The notes beneath the pieces are model-generated. The model saw nothing but the letters and a program-made list of their open reading frames with translations, was not told where the DNA came from and searched no databases. The position numbers and the translations under genes were made by a program. Shown one piece after another: positions 1-6,416 of a stretch of DNA of 17,594 nt (its first letter is position 1; every line of letters begins with the position of its first letter). The DNA comes from Candidatus Nitrosopumilus sp. (GTDB lineage Archaea; Thermoproteota; Nitrososphaeria; Nitrososphaerales; Nitrosopumilaceae): positions 1 through 17,594 of the forward strand of contig JABDOO010000007.1 of NCBI GenBank assembly GCA_013043295.1, read 5' to 3'.

Positions 1-801
1 CATTTGTGCAGGTAATTCTGCATCAACTACAATATCAGGTAAGAAAAGGCATTTCCAACCTTTCATTTGTGCTCTATAACTGAGATCAAGGTCTTCTACC
101 AGAGTTGCAGTGTGCCAACCTCCAGCATCCTCAATGCATTCTCGTCTCCAGATTCCTGCAGTACCATTAAAGTTCATGAAAAGATGAGAATTGCTTTTTG
201 CTTTTTGCTCCACTAGGAAATGAAAATCAATACTCAGTGCTTGTACTTGAGTTATAGTTGAATAGTTTTCATTTACATGTCCCCATCTGCATTGAACTAG
301 TCCAATGTTTGATTTTGAAAAGTGAGGGATTGCTCGTTTAAGAAACCAAGTTGGAGGAATAAAATCAGCATCAAAGATTGCTACAAGGTCAGTATCAGTG
401 GACTTCATTGCATGTTTTAGAGAGCCTGCCTTGTACCCATTTCGGGTTCCACGCCTTACATGCTCAATTTGAAATCCCTGTTTTTTATAATCATTGACTA
501 CACCTTCAAGTAATTCAACAGTATCATCATCAGAATCATCACATACCATAATTCGCATTTTGTTTTTTGGATAGTCTAAATGACAAACAGCATCTACCAA
601 TCTCTTTGCAACATATTTTTCATTGTAGAGTGGTAGTTGAATGGTAACTGATGGTGTTCCCCAATCAACAATTGGATGTTTTTCTTTGCGAGTTCTAGAA
701 ATGAAAGCGAGATAGTAGAAATTAACAGTGTATGCAGTAATTATGATAGCAGAGATAATGAACAGATCAAATACGAATTGAGTGAAAGGATTAACTGCCA
801 T
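1..801 (-). CDS. Membrane-associated family 2 glycosyltransferase (cellulose-synthase-like), 3' end outside window
   Basis: The reading frame is open from an ATG at 801 to the window edge, giving 267 residues without a stop. A hydrophobic segment at about residues 10-33 is followed by a GT-A fold. Visible motifs are the nucleotide-sugar loop DDSDDDT (88-94), the metal-binding DAD (144-146), FNGTAG (211-216) and the catalytic-base region VEDLDLSYR (235-243). The QxxRW motif and C-terminal membrane helices of processive cellulose-synthase-like enzymes would lie beyond position 1, so I cannot tell whether it is processive. Such enzymes move a sugar from a nucleotide donor to a polysaccharide or lipid acceptor at the cytoplasmic membrane; the substrate here cannot be read. 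A TATA-like box at 828-837 puts transcription start a few bases before the ATG, so this is its own transcription unit downstream of the ferredoxin gene. Confidence 0.88.
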   Translation of the reverse strand, partial: MAVNPFTQFVFDLFIISAIIITAYTVNFYYLAFISRTRKEKHPIVDWGTPSVTIQLPLYNEKYVAKRLVDAVCHLDYPKNKMRIMVCDDSDDDTVELLEGVVNDYKKQGFQIEHVRRGTRNGYKAGSLKHAMKSTDTDLVAIFDADFIPPTWFLKRAIPHFSKSNIGLVQCRWGHVNENYSTITQVQALSIDFHFLVEQKAKSNSHLFMNFNGTAGIWRRECIEDAGGWHTATLVEDLDLSYRAQMKGWKCLFLPDIVVDAELPAQM

Positions 802-827
802 CCCTAATGATTCTGGTTTACTAGTCG

Positions 828-837
828 CTATTTATAG
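828..837 (-). promoter_or_regulatory. TATA box for the glycosyltransferase gene
   Basis: On the minus strand this reads CTATAAATAG. It is centred about 31 nt before the ATG at 801, so with the usual archaeal spacing transcription would start around 807, leaving a leader of only a few bases. Confidence 0.55.
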
Positions 838-852
838 TTGCAAAAATAAAAT

Positions 853-1800
853 CTATTTTTGCTCATAGATTTTGATAGCTTGTGGAGGACAAACGCCTTC
901 ACATGCTAGACAGAAAATACAATCAGGTTCTTTTGACATTAGAGGTTTTTTCTCAGATGCAGGATTGCCTGGAGTGTCAAACCATTCGTATACACCAACA
1001 GGGCATGCTTCAATACATCCACCATCAGCAATACAGATATCATAATCAACTGATACAAATTCTCCCCAAACACCCATGATACCATTGCTGGAACCTTTTC
1101 TACCCCAAGTCTTGATTGTGTGTTCAGGTGCTTCAAACGGAGTAGTTGGTTTTAATTTTGATTTGTATTCAACATCAATTGGTCCGGGTTTAGCACCATC
1201 TGGAATTTCAATTTCACCTTCGTCTTCTTCTTCAGCATCATCAGCTGCTTCAACTGGTTTTGGTTTTGCACCAAGAACAATTTTTGCTAAAGGTGTTAGT
1301 TCTTCTAATTTTTGAATAGCTGCAACTTCAGAAATTTTTTCTGTTTTAGCAAAATAAGAAATCATTTTGTCAGCTAGGATAGTATTTCGGAGTATAGTAT
1401 CAATTACCATTTTTGCAAAATGGTCTGCCTTTTTTCTATAATCTTTGACCCAGTTTGGATCACCAAATTTTTCAATTGGGAATATTTGATAAATAATATC
1501 TACAACTTCGCCAGTAACAATTTCTACTGTAACTGACAAATCAACTTCTTCGTAACCCTTTGCATCAGGATCAGCCATGTTTTGTTCCTTCCAGCGATAA
1601 GTTGCGTAAATCCTATCAGCGTACATGTCCATTTCAAATGCTTTTTTGAGACCATCATGTACAGATTTTAGTTCAACAGGATCTTCGAGTTTAATTGGTA
1701 AACGATATAATCCAAGTTTGTATCCATGTAAAGGATAGACTCCACGCTTTGCTGTTGGGGCCTCCATGGAATATACTCGATCTTTTAAAAGTAAAGACAT
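853..1800 (-). CDS. Large archaeal ferredoxin with unknown N-terminal domain (315 aa)
   Basis: The C-terminal 75 or so residues match the archaeal zinc-ferredoxin type: GIMGVWGEFVSVDYD precedes CIADGGCIEACP (from Cys256) and CIFCLACEGVCP (from Cys294). The first motif is CxxDxxCxxxCP, with Asp259 where a fourth cysteine would sit. In Sulfolobus-type ferredoxins this pattern goes with a [3Fe-4S] cluster. The second motif has all four cysteines (294, 297, 300, 304) for a [4Fe-4S] cluster. Before this lies a domain of about 180 residues that I do not recognise, then an acidic linker (about 185-200). Only one histidine (227) is near the usual three-His zinc site, so zinc binding is doubtful. It is probably a cytoplasmic electron carrier whose N-terminal domain docks a partner. 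ATG at 1800 lies about 26 nt below a TATA box, indicating a leaderless mRNA. Confidence 0.9.
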   Translation of the reverse strand: MSLLLKDRVYSMEAPTAKRGVYPLHGYKLGLYRLPIKLEDPVELKSVHDGLKKAFEMDMYADRIYATYRWKEQNMADPDAKGYEEVDLSVTVEIVTGEVVDIIYQIFPIEKFGDPNWVKDYRKKADHFAKMVIDTILRNTILADKMISYFAKTEKISEVAAIQKLEELTPLAKIVLGAKPKPVEAADDAEEEDEGEIEIPDGAKPGPIDVEYKSKLKPTTPFEAPEHTIKTWGRKGSSNGIMGVWGEFVSVDYDICIADGGCIEACPVGVYEWFDTPGNPASEKKPLMSKEPDCIFCLACEGVCPPQAIKIYEQK

Positions 1801-1820
1801 CTAACTTTGATGATTTGATT

Positions 1821-1830
1821 TTATTTAAAA
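1821..1830 (-). promoter_or_regulatory. TATA box for the ferredoxin gene
   Basis: The minus strand reads TTTTAAATAA, centred about 26 nt upstream of the ATG at 1800. It sits in the 36-bp gap after the upstream 103-aa gene, so the ferredoxin can be transcribed separately as a leaderless message. Confidence 0.65.
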
Positions 1831-1836
1831 AGGTTA

Positions 1837-2148
1837 TCAGTCATCATCGTCTGGACAAGTTAGTTCTCTTAGTTCAGTATACTTTTTTTCCATTGCTTCA
1901 GCATGAATCTCTACTTGGGACAGATCAAAAGAGTCCTTTGAGAAATACCAACGAATTGGAACCCAGTGACCAATTCCATCCATATCATGGATCATGCCTT
2001 TGTCAGCTATTACATCGAGCTTTTCATCAACAGAGGTTTCCTTGATTTCAAGACCACGTTTGGTTTTATCTTCTAAAATAATATCAGACTTGCCATCTTT
2101 GATAAAATAGAAGGAACCTTTCTTTAGAACAGGAAGGTCTAAGAGCAA
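1837..2148 (-). CDS. Uncharacterised 103-aa protein downstream of the sulfurtransferase
   Basis: I do not recognise a family. The protein has no membrane segment and a single cysteine (98). It carries a central stretch rich in charged residues, a GIGHWVPIRWYF segment (58-69) that looks like a beta-strand core, and ends in four aspartates after TCP. The only sensible start is a TTG at 2148, one base after the stop of the rhodanese gene, with a weak purine-rich TGGA about 8 nt before it. The first in-frame ATG is residue 52, too far in. The tight spacing implies co-transcription and probable translational coupling with the sulfurtransferase, so a role in the same sulfur or cyanide chemistry is a reasonable guess and no more. 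Confidence 0.75.
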   Translation of the reverse strand: MLLDLPVLKKGSFYFIKDGKSDIILEDKTKRGLEIKETSVDEKLDVIADKGMIHDMDGIGHWVPIRWYFSKDSFDLSQVEIHAEAMEKKYTELRELTCPDDDD

Positions 2149-2149
2149 T

Positions 2150-2995
2150 TTATTTTTCCACAGGGTTTCCTATCATGTTACCCCATTCAGTCCAAGAACC
2201 ATCATAGTTTCGAACTTTGGGATATCCAAGTAGGTATTTCAATACAAACCAACTGTGTGAAGAACGTTCTCCAATTCTACAATAACAAATCACATCCTTA
2301 TCAGGAGTAACACCTTTTGGTTCATAGTTTTGTCTTAATTCTTCAACTGCCTTGAATGTGCCATCAGCATCATTAACTGCAGTAGCCCATGGAATATTAT
2401 TTGCATCCGGAATGTGGCCACCCCTTTGTGCATGCTCCATTGGATATTCTGGAGGAGCTGTTATTTGACCTGTAAATTCTGCAGGAGATCTTACATCTAC
2501 CATTACAGTATCTTCTTTACCTAATGCTCTACTTACATCAAAGAGATATGCACGTAGTCCCTCATCTGGAGGTTGTGCAACATATTTTGTTGGAGTAAGT
2601 TGAGGTTCATCAGTTGTGTAATCCTTATTTTCTAATTCCCATTTTTTTCTACCTCCATTCATAATCTTAAGATTTTCATGACCGTAGATTTTGAAAACCC
2701 AGAAAACAAATGCTGCAAACCAATTGTTAAAATCTCCATATAGAATAACTTCAGTGTCTGCAGTAATTCCATTCTTTGACATTAAAGCTTCAAATTCTTT
2801 TTTACTAATGATATCTCGAGTTACTGGATCATTGATGTCTCTTTTCCACCAGATTAAACTAGCACCATTAATGTGGCCTTTTTGATAACCATTAACTGGA
2901 TCATAATCAACTTCAACTAATTTTCTATTTTCATTTGGGGGATTTTGTGATACCCACTCTGTATCAACTAAAACTTCAGGATGTGCGTAACTCAT
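2150..2995 (-). CDS. sseA: Thiosulfate/3-mercaptopyruvate sulfurtransferase, two rhodanese domains
   Basis: This is a 281-aa protein of the usual length for tandem-rhodanese sulfurtransferases, which move sulfane sulfur from thiosulfate or 3-mercaptopyruvate to cyanide or other thiophiles. The N-terminal domain (about 5-125) has lost the active-site loop: YGDFNNWFA (86-94) sits where the second domain has its cysteine. The C-terminal domain (about 145-280) has the active loop CRIGERS, with the persulfide cysteine at 239, preceded by VDVRSPAEF (167-174) and RGGHIPDANNIPW (191-203). I chose ATG 2995, which begins MSYAHPEVLV as in archaeal homologues. An in-frame ATG at 3055 would add 20 unlikely residues and use up the promoter region. 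Divergent from nadK, with the 103-aa gene directly behind it. The donor specificity cannot be decided from the CRIGERS loop alone. Confidence 0.9.
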   Translation of the reverse strand: MSYAHPEVLVDTEWVSQNPPNENRKLVEVDYDPVNGYQKGHINGASLIWWKRDINDPVTRDIISKKEFEALMSKNGITADTEVILYGDFNNWFAAFVFWVFKIYGHENLKIMNGGRKKWELENKDYTTDEPQLTPTKYVAQPPDEGLRAYLFDVSRALGKEDTVMVDVRSPAEFTGQITAPPEYPMEHAQRGGHIPDANNIPWATAVNDADGTFKAVEELRQNYEPKGVTPDKDVICYCRIGERSSHSWFVLKYLLGYPKVRNYDGSWTEWGNMIGNPVEK

Positions 2996-3016
2996 AATTT
3001 GTACGGATTTGTTTTC

Positions 3017-3027
3017 ATACTTATTTG
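3017..3027 (-). promoter_or_regulatory. Possible TATA element for the sulfurtransferase
   Basis: The minus strand reads about CAAATAAGTAT, centred close to 26 nt before the ATG at 2995. It is a weak match, but the spacing agrees with the other leaderless starts in this window and supports the shorter protein. Confidence 0.35.
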
Positions 3028-3054
3028 TTTTTCCAGAGTATAGTAAAAATATCA

Positions 3055-3066
3055 TTTTTATGTAAA
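3055..3066 (+). promoter_or_regulatory. TATA box for nadK
   Basis: TTTTTATGTAAA is centred about 26 nt before the TTG at 3086, giving a transcript that starts at or next to the start codon. It lies back to back with the sulfurtransferase promoter in a 90-bp divergent gap. Confidence 0.5.
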
Positions 3067-3085
3067 TAGGATTCAGAAGAACTGC

Positions 3086-3901
3086 TTGAAATTACAAAAA
3101 GTTGCAGTTGTAAGTAAGGTAGGATCTAAGGATTCAGAGCAGGCTGCAAAAAATGTCACAAAAAAGCTTTTAGCAAAAAAATCCACAGTGTTTACAATTT
3201 CTCCAATTGAGGTTGAAGGTGCAAAGCAAATTGAATCTTTGGAAGATTTAAAGAAAGAAAAGCTGGACCTTGTTATTACACTTGGGGGAGATGGAACAAC
3301 CCTTAGAGTTTTTAGGAATTTAGAAAATGAGACACCAATTTTGACAATTAACGTAGGTGGAAATAGAGGTATTTTAGCTGAAATTACAATAGAAGAGATT
3401 GATGATGCAATTGAACAAATTTTGAAAGATAATTTCTTTTTAGATAAAAGAACTAGAGTTGTTGCATCTTGCGGAGGAAAAGAATTTCCACCTGCATTAA
3501 ATGAAATTTATATCACCAGAACAAATTTGACTAAAACTGCAGAAATTAAAATTAAATTTCAAGACGACACAGTAAAACAAAAAATGGATGGAGTCATTAT
3601 TGCAACTCCAAGTGGATCAACAGGGCATTCATTTTCATTGGGAGGTCCAATTTTACATGAAAGTTTGAATGTCTTGATTATTACACCGGTTGCACCTGTT
3701 TACAGATTAGCATCACTAGTTGTTCCGGATGAAAAAATTGAGATTACATGTTCACATGATTGTAATATTGCAATGGATGCACAAGTTGTAAAAGCAGCTG
3801 GATATGAAGAACCAATTACAATTAAAAAATACAAGACACCCGCAGTCTTTTTGAGATTAAAGAAAAGAGGACTGAGACAGATGAGTAAACTTGGATTTTA
3901 G
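3086..3901 (+). CDS. nadK: NAD(+) kinase
   Basis: The enzyme phosphorylates NAD(H) to NADP(H) in the cytoplasm, using ATP or polyphosphate. At 271 aa it has the normal archaeal length. Diagnostic motifs are ITLGGDGTTLR (64-74), the ALNE loop (137-140), and the glycine-rich TPSGSTGHSFSLGGP (174-188), followed by the beta-sandwich region TPVAPVYRLASLVVP (200-214). The start is a TTG at 3086; no ATG lies upstream in frame before a stop, and the TATA box at -26 agrees with a leaderless TTG. Its last 11 bases overlap the start of nob1, so the two are surely one transcript. Confidence 0.95.
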   Translation: MKLQKVAVVSKVGSKDSEQAAKNVTKKLLAKKSTVFTISPIEVEGAKQIESLEDLKKEKLDLVITLGGDGTTLRVFRNLENETPILTINVGGNRGILAEITIEEIDDAIEQILKDNFFLDKRTRVVASCGGKEFPPALNEIYITRTNLTKTAEIKIKFQDDTVKQKMDGVIIATPSGSTGHSFSLGGPILHESLNVLIITPVAPVYRLASLVVPDEKIEITCSHDCNIAMDAQVVKAAGYEEPITIKKYKTPAVFLRLKKRGLRQMSKLGF

Positions 3902-4370
3902 AATTTTAGATGCAAGTGCATTTTATGCAGGAGTCCCGTTTAGATCATCAGATGACTGTTACACTACTTCGCCAGTTTATGATGAAATCAAGCACATAAA
4001 GAAAAATCATGATGCGCTTGGCACTTTGCTTGAAACAAATAGATTGAAAATTCGAGAACCTAGCGAGGAATCAATGAAAACTGCCATTAAAGCTGCAAAA
4101 GAGACAGGAGACTATCCACAATTATCAAAACAAGACATGTCAGTTATTGCACTGTGCATTGAGACAAATGGTGAAATAATTACTGATGATTTTGCAATTT
4201 CAAATGTTGCTAAAAATTTAGAATTGAAAATATCTCCAATTATGACTAGAGGAATCAAAGATGTTGGGAGATGGGTTCATTATTGCCCTGGATGTAGAAC
4301 CAATCACTCTAGTGGAACAGAATGTCCTGCTTGTGGCACCCCACTGAAAAGAAAATTGCTCAAAGATTGA
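3891..4370 (+). CDS. nob1: rRNA maturation endonuclease Nob1 (PIN domain + zinc ribbon)
   Basis: Nob1 cuts the 3' end of the small-subunit rRNA precursor. This 159-aa protein has a PIN nuclease domain starting RILDASAFYAG, with acidic residues at Asp7, Glu32, Asp82 (KQDMSVIAL) and Asp99/Asp100 (IITDDF). A C-terminal zinc ribbon uses Cys132, Cys135, Cys145 and Cys148 (CPGC...CPAC). The start is a TTG at 3891, inside the last codons of nadK. This is needed because DASAF must lie close to the N-terminus and no ATG is available in frame. The coupling to NAD kinase is translational rather than an obvious functional link, although the ribosome-biogenesis theme recurs at 5.5-11.4 kb. Confidence 0.93.
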   Translation: MDFRILDASAFYAGVPFRSSDDCYTTSPVYDEIKHIKKNHDALGTLLETNRLKIREPSEESMKTAIKAAKETGDYPQLSKQDMSVIALCIETNGEIITDDFAISNVAKNLELKISPIMTRGIKDVGRWVHYCPGCRTNHSSGTECPACGTPLKRKLLKD

Positions 4371-4390
4371 AAACGCTGGGACTCAAACCA

Positions 4391-4396
4391 TTTTTT
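4391..4396 (+). terminator. T-tract downstream of nob1
   Basis: Six T residues, 20 bp after the nob1 stop. Archaeal RNA polymerase can terminate at short T-tracts without a hairpin. No convincing stem precedes it. Confidence 0.3.
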
Positions 4397-4429
4397 GGGA
4401 GATAGAAAGGTGCGCAGTAGATGTATAAT

Positions 4430-4449
4430 AATAAAAATAAAAAAGAAAA
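4430..4449 (-). terminator. T-rich tract downstream of the H1-like gene
   Basis: On the minus strand this stretch is almost entirely T with a few A and C, starting about 10 bp after the stop at 4460. With the T6 on the other strand it makes a compact convergent terminator region between nob1 and the H1-like gene. The rest of the 89-bp gap shows no gene. Confidence 0.35.
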
Positions 4450-4459
4450 TTAAACTCAA

Positions 4460-4720
4460 TTATTGAGTTTGGGATGCTCGTTTTACGGCTTGCTGATAAA
4501 CAGTTTTTTTCTTATTAGCAGATTTCTCAGCGGTTCTTAGTGCCTTCTTCAAACTTTTGATCTTGTTGTTTGCTTTTAGTAGTTCTCTTTTTCTTTTGTT
4601 TGCTACTAATGTTGCTCTACGCTTTGCCTTACTTGCTGGTTTTGATCTTCTTACAGTTTTTTTGGCTTTTGCTGTAGTTTTTTTAGCAGTTCGTCTGATA
4701 GCACGTTTTTTTGTTGCCAT
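4460..4720 (-). CDS. Small Lys/Arg/Ala-rich histone-H1-like protein
   Basis: The 86 residues include about 22 lysines and 11 arginines but only two glutamates (46, 65). The first 40 residues are a low-complexity tail of the KKTTAKAKKTVRR type, with several S/T-K-A and K-P-A units like those of histone H1 tails and bacterial Hc1/AlgP-type proteins. Residues about 43-80 have hydrophobic spacing suited to one amphipathic helix. Such proteins bind nucleic acid through charge; binding to chromosomal DNA or to RNA is inferred here. The gene stands alone between two convergent or co-directional units, with its own promoter and an inverted repeat over the TATA box. ATG at 4720 is the first in frame and fits a leaderless transcript. 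A low-complexity basic protein can match many families by chance, so no symbol is given. Confidence 0.78.
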   Translation of the reverse strand: MATKKRAIRRTAKKTTAKAKKTVRRSKPASKAKRRATLVANKRKRELLKANNKIKSLKKALRTAEKSANKKKTVYQQAVKRASQTQ

Positions 4721-4738
4721 AAAACGTATCCAAATTTA

Positions 4739-4754
4739 GGAGTCTAAATACTCC
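4739..4754 (-). promoter_or_regulatory. TATA box within an inverted repeat upstream of the H1-like gene
   Basis: GGAGT and ACTCC are separated by 6 bp, and the AT-rich centre (GTATTTAG on the minus strand) is about 26 nt from the ATG at 4720. A protein bound to the repeat would block TBP, so it could be a repressor operator. The arms are only 5 bp, so chance is possible. Confidence 0.45.
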
Positions 4755-4814
4755 GTACATCAGACATTTTTTAGTAAAGATTGACAATGCAGAAACAATT
4801 TTTATGATAAATTA

Positions 4815-5498
4815 TTAATCATGTAATGTTTTTTGATTAGATTTTTTTAGAAACTTGCTTTTAGAATCCAATGTTTTTTTTATTTTCTTTGCACGTGCTT
4901 CACCTAATCCTTCAACTTTAGCCAATTCAGAAGTAGTAGCTGCAAAAACTTTCAGCGGAGTTCCAAATTTTGTCAGCATTCGAATAGCAAATTTTTCCCC
5001 CACTCCAGGTAGACTACAAAGTACTGAGAGTTGTTGTTTTTCTAAATCATTAGATTTTTTTATCTTTTTTAGATATGGTCCTTTTGGAGCATCCTTCCTA
5101 GAACACATGGAAACCAACAATTTTGCAGTATGTGCAGCGCTTGGAGTAGGAATTACAGGGATTTTAAAATCAAGAACCACAGTAGAAATGGCACCATAGA
5201 AAATCAAAGGGTTCTCAGTGATTTCTTCAATCTCATCAACATTTCCCTCCATCAGAACTACAGGATGTTCAAAATGCTCTTTTAATCTAGCACATTGATC
5301 AAATAATCTACCATCAAAAACCGAAGCCATAAGGTCTCGAATACTTTTTCGCTCTACAATTGTTTCAGGGGCTACAATATAATCACCAATTGGAAGAGTT
5401 TTGATTTCAAGATTCAATCCAACTGATTTTAGCAAATCAGGGATTCCACTTTTTCGTTCTCGCTCATCTACAACAATTCTAAGATCTTCTAGATTCAC
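4815..5498 (-). CDS. xpf: XPF/ERCC4-family structure-specific nuclease, helicase-less form
   Basis: This 227-aa protein has an ERCC4 nuclease domain (about 5-130) and a tandem helix-hairpin-helix domain (about 155-212; SLPGVGEKF and VEGLGEARA hairpins). The catalytic motif is intact: Asp11 in VDERER, GD at 38-39, and ERKSIRD at 49-55 (the GDxnERKxxxD signature). The helicase part present in euryarchaeal Hef is absent, as in crenarchaeal XPF, which cuts branched and 3'-flap DNA as a dimer and needs PCNA. The extreme C-terminus reads NQKTLHD, resembling a PCNA-interacting QxxL motif without its aromatic end. The start is a GTG at 5498; upstream codons in frame reach a stop with no other usable start. 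It is monocistronic, with a TATA-like element upstream. Confidence 0.92.
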   Translation of the reverse strand: MNLEDLRIVVDERERKSGIPDLLKSVGLNLEIKTLPIGDYIVAPETIVERKSIRDLMASVFDGRLFDQCARLKEHFEHPVVLMEGNVDEIEEITENPLIFYGAISTVVLDFKIPVIPTPSAAHTAKLLVSMCSRKDAPKGPYLKKIKKSNDLEKQQLSVLCSLPGVGEKFAIRMLTKFGTPLKVFAATTSELAKVEGLGEARAKKIKKTLDSKSKFLKKSNQKTLHD

Positions 5499-5522
5499 AC
5501 AAACTAGAGATAATGAATTGTT

Positions 5523-5534
5523 AATATCTTATAT
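5523..5534 (-). promoter_or_regulatory. TATA box for the XPF gene
   Basis: The minus strand reads CATATAAGATAT, centred about 30 nt before the GTG at 5498. It lies in the 53-bp gap after prefoldin beta, separating XPF from the ribosome/exosome cluster. Confidence 0.5.
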
Positions 5535-5551
5535 GAAATTGATTAAAGAAA

Positions 5552-5950
5552 TTATTTTCTTGGATTATCTTCAGCAGGTGGAGAATTTGGAGGAGCACTT
5601 GAACCGCCTTTCATCTGTTCAGTGATTTTTGCCTCTTGTTCTTTGAGAGTTTCTTTTAGACGAGTTTCTTGTTTTTCAAGAACAGTAGCACGTGTTTTGC
5701 TCATTTCAATTCTCTCTTCTAATTCATCAACTAGTTCTTGTTTTTTTGATTTAATTAAAACGGTACCAGCTTGTTTGTAAACTGCATCACCATCTGCAAC
5801 TTTTTTTAGTTCATCAAGTGCTTTCTCAGTTTCAGCTTTTTCAATCTCCAGATGCTGTTTTTGAGTCATTACAGATTGAAGGTTCTGTTGAGATTGCTGC
5901 AATTTCATAATTTGCTCTTGAAGCCATGGTGGCATTTGTCCTGCTGACAT
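5552..5950 (-). CDS. pfdB: Prefoldin subunit beta
   Basis: The beta subunit of the hexameric prefoldin chaperone captures unfolded polypeptides and hands them to the thermosome. At 132 aa it shows the class layout: an N-terminal coiled-coil helix (about 10-52), a short beta-hairpin region (about 55-72, DAVYKQAGTVLIK), and a C-terminal coiled-coil helix (about 73-115). The tail is flexible and rich in Gly, Pro and Ser. It is the last gene of the minus-strand cluster and stands 23 bp after pcc1. A TATA-like AGATATAATG overlapping the pcc1 stop sits 26 nt before its ATG, so it may be made from both read-through and its own leaderless promoter. Confidence 0.93.
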   Translation of the reverse strand: MSAGQMPPWLQEQIMKLQQSQQNLQSVMTQKQHLEIEKAETEKALDELKKVADGDAVYKQAGTVLIKSKKQELVDELEERIEMSKTRATVLEKQETRLKETLKEQEAKITEQMKGGSSAPPNSPPAEDNPRK

Positions 5951-5971
5951 GTTTAATCAAAAAATTTGTTT

Positions 5972-5981
5972 CATTATATCT
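5972..5981 (-). promoter_or_regulatory. Internal TATA box for prefoldin beta, overlapping the pcc1 stop
   Basis: AGATATAATG on the minus strand includes the pcc1 TAA (5974-5976) and is centred 26 nt before the prefoldin ATG at 5950. Confidence 0.5.
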
Positions 5982-6219
5982 TTACCGATTCGATTGAATC
6001 ATAGCTGGCCTGAATCAACCTAAGAGTTGAATTCAGATTTGCACGCAAATGGGCCAATTGATCAGTTTCCACATTTATCACAATTTTATCATTAAATTCT
6101 ATCTTAGTTTTGACAGGATTCTCAGGATAAAATTCATTATCGGTATTTACAGAATCATAAATTGCTTTAGATTTGTCTTTTGCATCAACTGATATTTTTG
6201 CACTAAAGTTTAATGTCAT
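5974..6219 (-). CDS. pcc1: KEOPS complex subunit Pcc1
   Basis: Pcc1 is the small dimerising subunit of KEOPS, which with Kae1, Bud32 and Cgi121 makes the N6-threonylcarbamoyladenosine at position 37 of ANN-decoding tRNAs. The 81-aa protein has the expected length and layout: an N-terminal strand pair (SAKISVD), a long central stretch containing YPENP and a beta-strand pair DKIVINVETD. The C-terminal helix LAHLRANLNSTLRLIQASYDS is typical of the family. The ATG at 6219 lies 17 bp inside the 3' end of the eL43 gene, in another frame, so translation is coupled. The other KEOPS genes are not in this window. Confidence 0.87.
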   Translation of the reverse strand: MTLNFSAKISVDAKDKSKAIYDSVNTDNEFYPENPVKTKIEFNDKIVINVETDQLAHLRANLNSTLRLIQASYDSIESVKI

Positions 6220-6415
6220 ATGCTGTTCCAGCTACTTTATAGCTGCATTTTTTACAAGACCAAATTCCAACAGCATCTCTACCAAAAGATTGTGAACCAC
6301 ATTCAGGGCAGATTCTTTTTTCTTTGAGTTGAAGATGGACTTTTGTGTATTGTTTTCTAAGTTTGATACCATAACGAGCTCCTAGACCTTTTAGTGATTT
6401 TTTTGCTTTAGCCAT
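6203..6415 (-). CDS. rpl37ae: Large ribosomal subunit protein eL43 (L37ae)
   Basis: This 70-aa zinc-ribbon ribosomal protein has the family pattern: a basic N-terminus with GLGARYGIKLRKQ (10-22), then Cys36-x2-Cys39 (CPECG) and Cys54-x2-Cys57 (CKKC) around a short beta-ribbon. The pairing of this gene with exosome subunits upstream and pcc1/prefoldin downstream is a classic archaeal arrangement. Its ATG at 6415 follows the rrp42 stop by one base, and its 3' end overlaps pcc1. Confidence 0.96.
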   Translation of the reverse strand: MAKAKKSLKGLGARYGIKLRKQYTKVHLQLKEKRICPECGSQSFGRDAVGIWSCKKCSYKVAGTAYDIKL

Positions 6416-6416
6416 T

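Noticed and set aside
1076..1315. Serine-rich plus-strand frame in the ferredoxin gene
   Set aside because: The serine run is the complement of the acidic linker codons of the ferredoxin and not a real low-complexity protein.
2996..3055. N-terminal extension of the sulfurtransferase starting at 3055
   Set aside because: The 20 extra residues do not look like a rhodanese start and would run through the divergent promoter; MSYAHPEVLV at 2995 is a typical beginning.
4371..4440. Possible tRNA on the minus strand, because GGTTTGAGTCCCAGC resembles a T-arm
   Set aside because: The conserved C of the T-loop is a T, and the upstream minus-strand bases are AT-rich with no D-arm, anticodon arm or acceptor pairing.
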